64,000 nt of DNA, taken from the NCBI GenBank assembly GCA_026400835.1, contig JAPLOA010000056.1:62001-126000 (forward strand), read 5' to 3'. Under the pieces are notes generated by a model. It saw only the letters and a list, made by a program, of their open reading frames with translations, was not told the DNA's origin and ran no database searches. A program made the translations under genes and the position numbers. Below, one piece after another: positions 1 through 8,900 of the stretch; the first letter of the stretch is position 1; each line of letters starts with the position of its first letter. The stretch is from Planctomycetales bacterium. Lineage in GTDB: Bacteria > Planctomycetota > Planctomycetia > Planctomycetales > Planctomycetaceae.

Positions 1-11
1 TTCTGAGTGTT

Positions 12-57
12 TCGTAGTGCGTGACAAGTTCGCCGCGGCAAGCTTGTCGCACACTAC
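12..57. repeat. Imperfect hairpin downstream of the ABC-F gene
   Basis: Two 16-nt arms, CGTAGTGCGTGACAAG at 12-27 and its near-complement at 42-57, differ at two positions, both of which can form G-U pairs in RNA. They enclose a short GC-rich loop. The hairpin lies about 95 nt beyond the stop of the minus-strand ABC-F gene, so it could act as a terminator. It may also be a dispersed palindromic repeat, because no U-tract is obvious. Confidence 0.5.
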
Positions 58-152
58 GGTGAGTCCCATTTTAAACAATGTGCCGCCGGGCGGACACGCA
101 GCGGCTCACCCACTCGGAGGGCTGACGCCCATCCGCTCGCCGCAATGCGGTG

Positions 153-2081
153 TTACGGGCCGTTTTCAAGCTCTTCCCATCGGAGAAAACAGTGCTCCAG
201 TTTTGCACCAACACTGGCCAGCTCTGAGGTCACTTTGGCGATCTTGTCGCCGCCGCTCTGATAAAAACCAGAAGTCGCCATTTCCTTCTCAAGCTCTTTC
301 TGGCGTTTCTCCAGAGAAGCAATCAGTTCCGGCAACTGGTCCAGTTCACGCTGCTCCTTAAAATTAAGGCGGCGTGTTTTGGCGACGGCTGAAGTCGTTG
401 CAGAAGAGCTTGTCTGTTCTGCAGGTTTAGCAACACTGCTGCCAGCGACCGGCGCATTCGCGTCGACGGCGTTCTCACGCTGCTCCTTGATCCGAATCCA
501 GTCATCATAACCGCCGTCGTATTCACCCAGAACACCGTTACCTTCAAACACGATCGTGCTGGTAACCACATTGTTCAGGAATGCTCGATCGTGGCTGACC
601 AGCAGCACGGTCCCCGGGAACGCCGGCAGCATGTCTTCCAGCAGTTCCAGAGTCTCGGCATCCAGATCGTTTGTAGGTTCGTCGAGCACCAAAATGTTGG
701 CAGGCTTCGACATCATTTTGGCCAGCAACAGACGATTGCGCTCTCCCCCGCTCAAGAACTGGACCAGCGTTTGTGCTCGTTCAGGTGAGAACAAGAAGTC
801 CTGCAGAAAGCCCATGATGTGTCGCTTCTGACCGTTAATCATCAGAAAGTCGGTACCATCACTGATGTTTTCACGAGCTGATCTGGTTTCGTCCAACTGA
901 TTTCGCAACTGATCGAAATAGCCCACCGCCAGATTCGTCCCGAGGCGAACTTTCCCCTGACTTGGTGTCAGTTGTCCCAACAGAAGCCGCAGCAGCGTTG
1001 ACTTGCCAGCCCCGTTCGGCCCCACAATCCCAATCTTGTCGCCGCGAAATACGGTGGTGGAAAAGTTATTGATGACCGGTTCACCGCTGAACGCATGAGT
1101 CACCTCTTCCAGACGAGCCACCAACGCACCGGATCGCTCGGCCTCCAGGATCTGCATTTTCGCAGTTCCCATTTTCTGCCGACGTTGCTGTCTCTGCTCA
1201 CGCATCTCTTTCAATACTCGAACACGACCTTCGTTGCGTGTTCGGCGAGCTTTCACGCCCTGACGAATCCAGCGTTCCTCTTCCGCCAGTTTTTTATCAA
1301 ACTGAGACTGCTCCTCGGCTTCGGCCGCGAGCAACTGATCACGACGCTTTAGAAACGTCTGATAGTCGCATGTCCAGTCGAAGACTCGACCACGATCCAC
1401 TTCGACGATTCTGTTTGCCATATCCTGAAGAAACACGCGGTCGTGAGTCACGAAGATCAGCGTGCCCGGGAATCGCTTCAGAAAGCCCTGCAGCCAGACA
1501 ATGGAATCGATATCGAGATGGTTCGTTGGTTCGTCCAGCAGCAGAATATCGGGCTCGCGAATCATCGCCGCCGCCAGGAGAACTCGACGCTTCATACCCG
1601 CCGACAGTGACATGAAAGGCTGATCAGCCGGCAGTTGCATCTCCAGCAGCAAATCCTCCAGGCGATCCGCGCCGGACCATTCATCGGCGTCGGCCAGATC
1701 CTGGCTGGCTTTTTCATAAGCCTTGTCTTCAGCCGGAGTCAGTGCGACGCCCTCATGGAGCTTGCGACCGATATTGCGATAGTCGGCGATTGCTTTTCCC
1801 AGCTTGCCAAAGCCCTCGGCCGCGACTTCGTAGGCAGTGAGATCACCGCCCTGCGGAACCTCCTGATCAAGTCTCGCGATGATGGCTTCGGCCTGCAGGT
1901 CGACGGAACCGTCGTCGGGACGCAGCAGCCCCGAGATCAGTTTCATCAGCGTTGACTTGCCGGCGCCGTTGCGTCCGACGAGGCCAATGCGTTCCCCGCG
2001 CTCGATGTGCAGGGTGATGCCTTCGAGAAGGTTGGGTTTCGAATACGTAAACGACAAATTATTGAGGCTCAGAAGTGGCAT
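153..2081 (-). CDS. uup: ABC-F family ATP-binding protein (Uup-like)
   Basis: A soluble protein of 642 aa with two ABC ATPase domains and no membrane segment, the architecture of ABC-F proteins that act on ribosomes or, for Uup, on translation and DNA transactions. Domain 1 has Walker A GRNGAGKST at 36-44, the signature SLSAG near 158 and DEPTNHLD at 183-190. The inter-domain arm spans about 240-320. Domain 2 has GPNGAGKST at 354-362, FLSGGER near 442 and DEPTNDLD at 467-474. A charged linker and C-terminal coiled coil (about 570-640) favour Uup over the shorter EttA type. The ATG start gives the domain its usual N-terminus, although no clear Shine-Dalgarno sequence precedes it. It is a single gene, divergent from the NIPSNAP gene. 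The family assignment is firm; the exact subfamily is inferred. Confidence 0.95.
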   Translation of the reverse strand: MPLLSLNNLSFTYSKPNLLEGITLHIERGERIGLVGRNGAGKSTLMKLISGLLRPDDGSVDLQAEAIIARLDQEVPQGGDLTAYEVAAEGFGKLGKAIADYRNIGRKLHEGVALTPAEDKAYEKASQDLADADEWSGADRLEDLLLEMQLPADQPFMSLSAGMKRRVLLAAAMIREPDILLLDEPTNHLDIDSIVWLQGFLKRFPGTLIFVTHDRVFLQDMANRIVEVDRGRVFDWTCDYQTFLKRRDQLLAAEAEEQSQFDKKLAEEERWIRQGVKARRTRNEGRVRVLKEMREQRQQRRQKMGTAKMQILEAERSGALVARLEEVTHAFSGEPVINNFSTTVFRGDKIGIVGPNGAGKSTLLRLLLGQLTPSQGKVRLGTNLAVGYFDQLRNQLDETRSARENISDGTDFLMINGQKRHIMGFLQDFLFSPERAQTLVQFLSGGERNRLLLAKMMSKPANILVLDEPTNDLDAETLELLEDMLPAFPGTVLLVSHDRAFLNNVVTSTIVFEGNGVLGEYDGGYDDWIRIKEQRENAVDANAPVAGSSVAKPAEQTSSSATTSAVAKTRRLNFKEQRELDQLPELIASLEKRQKELEKEMATSGFYQSGGDKIAKVTSELASVGAKLEHCFLRWEELENGP

Positions 2082-2233
2082 GGGGCGGACTGTAGCCGAA
2101 GATCAGAGCCCTGCGAATCCTGTCGCCCGGGATTATCATCTCAGAAACAACCGGCCTGCTGATTCACGTCGGAATCCATCATTTGCTAACATCCGACCGG
2201 TTTTGACTTACCGCATCAATCAGGAGCTGCTTT

Positions 2234-2695
2234 ATGAATTCCGTTAAATTTTGGTGTGGACTTGGACTGGGCGTCGCTCTGACGTTTTCCCTGTCTCAGT
2301 CTTCCTCATTGACACAGTCGACAATCTTCCGATCCGCTCAGGCCGCCGATGAAAAGCCAAAGGAAACTCCGCCAGTGCTCTACGAACTCCGCACCTATAT
2401 CTCGCCGGAAGGGAAGCTCGACGAGCTGAACGCCCGATTCCGTAATCACACGCTGGCCCTGTTCGAAAAACACGGCATGAAGAATATCATGTACTGGCTG
2501 CCTGTCGACAAGCCGAACACGCTGATCTATGTCATCGCTCACAAGGACAAAGCCGCCGCCGAAGCCTCATGGGCTGCATTCCGCGAAGATCCAGTCTGGA
2601 AGAAAGTTGCCGAGGAAACTCAGAAGAATGGCAAGATCGTGGAAAAGGTCGAATCAGTCTACATGACTGCGACTGATTATTCTCCAATGAAGTAA
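2234..2695 (+). CDS. Secreted NIPSNAP-family protein
   Basis: A 153-aa protein with an N-terminal signal peptide (hydrophobic residues about 7-25, Ala-rich cleavage region near 38) and one NIPSNAP-type ferredoxin-like domain. The domain starts at the YELRTYISPEGKLDEL stretch and contains the HGMKNIMYW and LIYVIAHKD strands. The family is a dimeric alpha/beta-barrel fold of unclear enzymatic role; planctomycetes often carry exported copies. AGGAG at about 2221-2225 lies 8 nt upstream of the ATG and supports this start. A strong hairpin follows the stop, so the gene is probably monocistronic. No substrate can be assigned from sequence. Confidence 0.9.
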   Translation: MNSVKFWCGLGLGVALTFSLSQSSSLTQSTIFRSAQAADEKPKETPPVLYELRTYISPEGKLDELNARFRNHTLALFEKHGMKNIMYWLPVDKPNTLIYVIAHKDKAAAEASWAAFREDPVWKKVAEETQKNGKIVEKVESVYMTATDYSPMK

Positions 2696-2718
2696 TTCCA
2701 GTCGCCACAACGACAAAC

Positions 2719-2752
2719 AGGTTTCCCGTGCCATGAATTGCACGGGAAACCT
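2719..2752 (+). terminator. Stem-loop after the NIPSNAP gene
   Basis: Perfect 12-bp inverted repeat aggtttcccgtg (2719-2730) / cacgggaaacct (2741-2752), extendable by one inner C-G pair, with a loop of about 8 nt. It begins 24 nt after the stop codon. There is no long T-run, so it is a hairpin terminator or 3' stabiliser rather than a textbook intrinsic terminator. Confidence 0.6.
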
Positions 2753-2877
2753 GAGTCTCTGTGATACCACGAAATTCTGCGATTCTGTTTCGTCCGCGGC
2801 CGCGGCCGCCAGGGAGGCATTGCGATTTAACAACCCCGCGAACAAGCTCCCTCGTTTCGTGCCGTGTAGAGAACAAC

Positions 2878-3807
2878 CTACTGCACAAGTCCCCTGGTGA
2901 GCTGCAGGAACGCAGTTTCCAGGTTGACTTCTTCTTCGCGGAACAAAGTAATCCGGAAGCCCGCGTTGACCAGTTCAGTCGGCAGAGCGCTGTAATCTTC
3001 GACGGTTGGCTTCATCGTGACTTCCAGAAGCTGGTCTTTTGTAATGTTCACAGACTCAACTTCGTCCAACTGCTCGAACAGCTTTGCGGCGGCATCCGTT
3101 CGCTCCTTGACGCGAATATTGAGCATAATGCGCTGGCGAGCTTTCCGCATGACTTCGGCCACGTTGCCGTCAACAATCATGTGGCCCTTTTCGATCATGC
3201 CAACGCGAGTACACACATCGGCCAGTTCCGGCAGAATGTGGCTGCTGACGATGACCGTCTTTTTCAATTCGCCGAGACGTTTAAGCAGATTACGAATCTC
3301 GATTCGAGCACGCGGGTCAAGACCGCTGGCCGGTTCATCCAGCAACAGTACCTGAGGTTCGTGCAGCAATGTCCGTGCGAGACCGATACGTTGCGTCTGA
3401 CCGCGAGACAATTCGTTGACCATGGCATCCCGCTTGAAGGCCATGTCGACCAGTTCCAGTTTCTCTTCGCAGACTTTGCGTCGACTGGGTCCGTTGATTC
3501 GATAGGCAGCCGCGAAGAATTCGAGGTACTCGATGACGGTCATGTCATCGTATACACCAAAGAAGTCCGGCATAAACCCGACCAGCCGACGAATCTCCTC
3601 CTGATCCGTGTAGATCGACTTGCCGCAAACGTACGCTTCACCGTGATCCGGATTCAGCAACGTCGCGATCATCCGCATCGTTGTCGTTTTGCCGGATCCG
3701 TTCGGACCGATGAATCCAAACACATCGCCTTCGGCCAGTTTCAGTGTGATATCGTTCGCAGCAATCAGATTGCCGTAACGTTTGGTCAGATTTCGTGTTT
3801 CAATCAT
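2878..3807 (-). CDS. ABC transporter ATP-binding protein (orphan)
   Basis: A 309-aa ATPase with a single ABC domain: Walker A GPNGSGKTT at 34-42, a Q-loop around residue 82, the signature LSRGQTQR at 133-140, Walker B LLLDEPASGLD at 154-164 and a switch His in the SSHI motif. The C-terminal ~90 residues form the regulatory extension seen in DrrA/CcmA/NatA-type exporters, which usually pair with a separate ABC-2 permease. No permease gene is adjacent on either side, which is unusual for the class; the partner is probably encoded elsewhere. The ATG start matches the usual METxNLTKRYG opening. Substrate unknown. Confidence 0.93.
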   Translation of the reverse strand: MIETRNLTKRYGNLIAANDITLKLAEGDVFGFIGPNGSGKTTTMRMIATLLNPDHGEAYVCGKSIYTDQEEIRRLVGFMPDFFGVYDDMTVIEYLEFFAAAYRINGPSRRKVCEEKLELVDMAFKRDAMVNELSRGQTQRIGLARTLLHEPQVLLLDEPASGLDPRARIEIRNLLKRLGELKKTVIVSSHILPELADVCTRVGMIEKGHMIVDGNVAEVMRKARQRIMLNIRVKERTDAAAKLFEQLDEVESVNITKDQLLEVTMKPTVEDYSALPTELVNAGFRITLFREEEVNLETAFLQLTRGLVQ

Positions 3808-4453
3808 CGGTACACCTGAGTTCCATGGAGTATTGCGGCCACAACAGACCGCGTCCTGACTCCGAGCAGATTACGGGGCTGACGGTCTTACGCCAATCCG
3901 CGGTTTTCGTTTGCAGAATGTTGCCTGCGGGCGGCGATTGCACCCGGATTTCCACGTTTCCGCAAGCAAAAGCGGCGGAATCTCCAGAGAACCACGAAAT
4001 CCCGAGCCCTGTTATGCCAGGAGGTTGTTTCAAGTCGAGGTTGCCGCCCCTACGGATTCAGTATTCCGAGGCATTTGTGGGTCTGACGGGAGTCCGTCTC
4101 GGTTTTCGGAGGTATCTCGAGTCTCCCCCGCGACATCCACGCAACACGGTGCACTGGCATCGGCCTGTCCAGCCTCCGCACTGTGTGAATGGAGGCCCGG
4201 GGGTTCGTGTGAGACCTTAACAACAGAGGATAGCCTCGCTCGTGGCCGCCAACAGAATATCCGCTGATGAAGGCCAGCAAAGGCGGATGAACGCTTTTCT
4301 TCGGGTCTATCCTCCTTCACATGTTTCTGACAAACTTGTGACAGGCCGCTCACCACTGTTTTCCGCGAATTGCGTCCAATACACACAGGTCGCCTGCGAC
4401 CACGATTCCAGTATTCACGACCTTCAATTTCAGGACCTACAGGGAGAGTCAGT
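3808..4453. other. Intergenic region with no gene recognised
   Basis: A 646-nt divergent spacer between the ABC ATPase (minus) and the VWA protein (plus). The open frames here have no start signals, no family resemblance and unusual composition, and they overlap one another. It should contain both promoters, but no -35/-10 pair can be picked with confidence. Short inverted motifs occur (for example ctgacgggagtccgtctcgg near 4084), with no recognisable function. Confidence 0.5.
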
Positions 4454-5878
4454 ATGAAAAACTTGATGTCATGGAACGCAGTCTCGCGTTTAATTTTGGC
4501 GACGCTTTGTCTGTTTCCGAGTCTTCGAGTTGCCGAGGCGTCCGAAAAGATCGCTGCGAACGACGACGGTTTGAAGCTGACTCTCAATGCCCGGCCAGCG
4601 TACTCGGTGCTGAAAGCCGGTGAAAAGCAGACAGCATGGATGCGAGTTGGCCTGACGGGATTTCATCTCAAGCCGGAAGGCGAACGCGCGCCGATCAATG
4701 TGGCGATCGTACTGGACCGATCCGGTTCAATGCAGGGTGAGAAGATCGAGAAGGCCCGCGAAGCCGCCATCAATGCTCTCGATCTGCTCAAACCGACGGA
4801 CATCGTTTCCATCATTGCCTACGACACCGACGTCAGTGTTCTCGTACCCGCAACAAAACTGACCGACAAGGAACAGGTCGTCGGAGTCATTCGCGGCATC
4901 CAGGCCAACGGCAATACTGCACTCTTTGGAGGCGTCAGCAAGGGAGCGGCCGAGGTTCGCAAGTTCCTCGATGACAAACATGTGAATCGCATCATTCTGC
5001 TGTCCGACGGTCTGGCAAACGTTGGCCCATCGTCCCCCGGAGAACTTGGGGATCTGGGAACATCACTCAAGAAAGAGAATATCAGCGTCTCCACTTTGGG
5101 CCTGGGATCAGGATATAATGAAGACCTGATGGTGAATTTAGCTGGCAAGAGCGGTGGAAATCATCAATTCATCGAGAACGCTTCTGAGCTCGCCAGCATC
5201 TTTCGTCGCGAATTTGACGAAGCCCTGTCGGTGGTTGCTCAGGAGATTGATCTGAAGATTGAAATTCCAGAGGGCATTCGACCGGTGCGAGTCCTGGGAA
5301 ATGCGGCCGACATCAACGGCCAAAGCGTGGTAACTCGCCTTGCTCAGGTTTACAGCGATCAGCAAAAGCATGTTGTGATCGAAGTCGAAATTCCCGCCTC
5401 AATGGCCGTTGAAGGAATCGACGGCAATGATGGGACAAAGCCTGTGACCCTGGCGAAGGTGGCGGTCACTTATGCCAACATGTGCAATCACAAATCAGAA
5501 ACACTCGAAGGCAGCGTGGCTGTGGCCTTCAGCTCTGACAAGGAGAAAGTCAGAGCCAGCAGAGACAACTCGGTCATGGCCGACGTGGTAGCGTTGCTGG
5601 CCAATGAGCGCAATAAGCTGGCGACTCAGTTCCTGGATCAGGGCGACATTGAAGCCTGCCGCAGAACACTTCAGGAGAATGCGTCTTATCTGAGTGAAAA
5701 TGGAGCAGAGCTGAAGGTCGATGCCCTGGAGATCTTTGCCGAGACCAATCGATCCCAGTTGAGACGCCTGGAAGGCATCACATCAAACGCCGCGCCAGCT
5801 GCCATGTTGTCGCGCAAGATTCAGCGCGACAGCCAGTTGAAGGTCGAACAGCAGGCTCCGTCGGCTGTGAAGCCGTAA
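4454..5878 (+). CDS. Secreted VWA-domain protein
   Basis: A 474-aa exported protein with a signal peptide (about 1-30, ending near VAEASE) followed by a von Willebrand factor A domain. The MIDAS motif DRSGSM is at residues 88-93 in IVLDRSGSMQGEKI, with further metal-site residues in GNTALFGG and LLSDGLAN. The C-terminal part (about 270-474) is the mixed beta/helical region common to bacterial extracellular VWA proteins of the YfbK type. The frame is open 28 codons further upstream, but ATG 4454 is preceded by AGGGAGAG at 4441 and gives a clean signal peptide, so it is chosen. It probably binds a metal-coordinated protein ligand outside the cytoplasm; the ligand is unknown. Confidence 0.9.
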   Translation: MKNLMSWNAVSRLILATLCLFPSLRVAEASEKIAANDDGLKLTLNARPAYSVLKAGEKQTAWMRVGLTGFHLKPEGERAPINVAIVLDRSGSMQGEKIEKAREAAINALDLLKPTDIVSIIAYDTDVSVLVPATKLTDKEQVVGVIRGIQANGNTALFGGVSKGAAEVRKFLDDKHVNRIILLSDGLANVGPSSPGELGDLGTSLKKENISVSTLGLGSGYNEDLMVNLAGKSGGNHQFIENASELASIFRREFDEALSVVAQEIDLKIEIPEGIRPVRVLGNAADINGQSVVTRLAQVYSDQQKHVVIEVEIPASMAVEGIDGNDGTKPVTLAKVAVTYANMCNHKSETLEGSVAVAFSSDKEKVRASRDNSVMADVVALLANERNKLATQFLDQGDIEACRRTLQENASYLSENGAELKVDALEIFAETNRSQLRRLEGITSNAAPAAMLSRKIQRDSQLKVEQQAPSAVKP

Positions 5879-5899
5879 AAGATTGTTCTGGCTCTGCAC

Positions 5900-5931
5900 C
5901 ATCCGCCACCGGGTTTCCCCGGTGGCGGATG
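5900..5931. terminator. Bidirectional terminator hairpin
   Basis: Perfect 14-bp GC-rich stem (catccgccaccggg at 5900-5913 and its complement at 5918-5931) with a TTTC loop, placed between the convergent VWA gene and the large minus-strand gene. The position suits both transcripts. There is no extended T-run on either side. Confidence 0.75.
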
Positions 5932-5961
5932 GGCCTGATATCCTGTGCGGATGATTGTTCT

Positions 5962-8900
5962 CTATTGAGTGACCAACGCCGCTTGTTTCCGAATTTCTGC
6001 GTTGGAGTGTTCTCGCAACTTCAGCACCATCTCGTTCTTCTTCAGTTCCGGTGGCAAGCTGGAATTCTCGATCGCCTGCAACGTGAGAAGGATCTTCGCG
6101 TCATCTCGCAGCATGCCTTCCAGCGCCAACCTGCGATTATGGTCTGACAAGTAACCGTAAGCACCGATCAGCATTTCAGCGGCCGTTACATCACGGACGT
6201 CCGCCAGCCCACTGACAGCACCCATTTGAAGTTCGTCGTGGACACCTTTCTGCAGATACTTCTCCAGTTGTGGCTTTGCCATGGACCAATCCCGCAGCGC
6301 AACCATTCGAAGGGCATCGTAGCGAGTTCCCGTCGGAACTGATTCATCGTCTGCCATCATTGACGATTCAAGCAGAGCGTGATCCCATCCCGCCTGCAGA
6401 GGCTGGTCACCTTGAAGGATCGTTTTCAGCACCTCATCCGGCCAGTGTCCAGCCAACGTCAGGCCATTAATGAGTCCTCCGCCGATAACCACCGATTGCC
6501 AGTGTTCAAGACGCTTTTCTGAGGCTGGCAAACTGACCCGCAGCACAGTCTTGACGTTTCCCGCATCTGCCGACTTTCCAACGGCGATAGCAACTCGCCA
6601 GATCCACGGAATGCGTCGATACTCTTCCTTGCTGCCGGACTCTTCCGGAAGTCCCACGGCCATGAGCGGGATAATCTCCGCTGCTTTTTCCAGATTGGCT
6701 GCGATCAGTTTTTCTCGATCGGCCGCAGCAGCATCGTCGTCGATTAATCGGGCCGCGATTTCCGCCGCTGTCACTGGTGGCTTTGATGGCTTTTCATTAT
6801 CGGCCACCATACCTGTGGCGAGCGGTACGCCGCCGATTTGAACCAGATGCAATGCTCGCAGATCGGCCAGGGCTGCCCGAAGATCACCCGCCGGACGAAT
6901 CACAACTTCCGACTCACCTTCCTGAATCAATGTCTTGCCAAGATACACAAGTTGATAACGACTCCAGGCTCCGGTGCTGCCGACGTTCCCTTGGATTGAC
7001 GGCTGCACTCCTTCAATCAAAAATCCATTACCGGCCGCGTTCGGATCACAGGCCCATTCGCCCCAAACAGCCAGTTCACGAGCATTCTCGGCCTGAATTC
7101 GCCAACGCACGACGTCATCTTTGTCATGCCAATAGCCGATGTTCTGGAACGGCGTTTCAAAGGTAATGTCGCCGCCATAAATTTCCGCCTGAGCTGCCTG
7201 CAGAGCCACATTGCCGGACGATGGTACCTTAACAATACCAGGCCTGTTGCCTTCGATGGATTTCGGCGGCTGACGAATTGTCTGTAGCCAGGCCCAGAGA
7301 TTATTCACATCCTCCGGCGATGCGTTCTGCTCAAATCCTTCCGGCATCAAAGACCTGCCCGTGCTGCGAATCTGTTCTATCTCGGATCGCAATACGGTCT
7401 CGCGTTTTCCCTCGGCGGCCAACAACGTCAGATTCGAAGCCGCCTCTTCAGCAATCAGGCCCGTCAAACTTCGGCCGTCATTCAACACCGCCACATAGGC
7501 TTGATAGCGGGGATCGATGGCCTGATTCGGATCGAGCATAGAAATCAACAACGCCTGCACGGGCTTGCCACTGTAAGCGGCGATCTCCGGTCCAACACTG
7601 TGGCCATTTTCCTGAAGTCGATGACAATGAGAACAGTGTTTCTGAAAGACCTGTCGTCCCAGATTGGGATCTCCCTTCTCGTTGATCGCGGCGGTGTAAC
7701 GATCAATCGCCGCCTGACGACCGGCCGAAGTTCGAGGCTTGAAACTTGCCGTGGCCGCATTGCGAATGATCTCATCCTGATGATCCAACAAAGCTTGTTG
7801 CTGAGCCAAATCCAGTTCCGCCGCCGAGACTGTTCCAGCCGCAATGGCAGACAAAAGCTTCTGAGTCCAGTTGGCTCGTGACAGCATCATCGCGATCGCT
7901 TCTTTGCGAACTCGTGGTTCATGTGTCGCCCAATGAGACAGGAGAATTTCTGCGATGTTTTCGCTGCCATCTTTGCTTAACGCAGCAATCACGGCGGACT
8001 GCATTGTTGGTCCACTGCGAGGAGTCAAAAGCTCAATCAGAACATCGGTCTTCGGCATGTTGAACATCCGTCCCTGAGCCAGCAACTTGACGCCAGCGAC
8101 GCGGACTTTCTCATCCTTTTCTTCATTCCTGGCGACGGATTCCGCCACCGCAATCACTTGTGACCAATCGCCCACGATGACGGGGCTGTTTGGTTTCAGC
8201 GTCGATTCCGGCCGACCTCGATACGCATCGACGAAAGCCGATAACCGCCCCAGAGAGACAGCGGCGGAATCTGTTGTTACGTCAGAAACAGCGACCCGAC
8301 AAAGGTATGCAAATAAGGAGATCAGCGTCTTTTCATCAGCCAGAGTTGCGGCATTCATCAACAGGCGATTCCAGTTTGCTGTACCTGCGGAGGTCATTGA
8401 CACTTCTCTGAGCACTGCAGACATGTTCGATGTTGTGAGTGAACTCTCGATGGCGGAATCCAGCTGACTCCCCGATGCTTCACGCGCCCCAACTGCAGCT
8501 AAAGTCTTCGCGGCATCTTCGGCATTCATAAATCCGGCCGCATACGCAACCTGCATCAGCACCTGAGTATCCGGGTCGGCCGCCAATTCCTGAACCGCTG
8601 CAACAAGTTCCGGAGACTTGTCGAACATCGACTCACTGACTCGTACTGCGTCACGACGCACATGGGTATCCTGATCATGCAGTGCCAGCTTCACATTCTC
8701 AGCCGTCGCTGTTTTCAGATTCGCCAGGGTCGCGAGAGCCTGAAGACGCACGGCAGGATTTTTCGATTCGGTACAGAGCTTCTGCAATGCCTGTATCGCT
8801 GCGACTTCCTGATTCCATTGAATCAACTGCTGCACAAGATCTCGCTGAGTGCCATTCGGCGTGTCCATCGCGGCCGCCAGGTCAGCACCACTCAACTTAT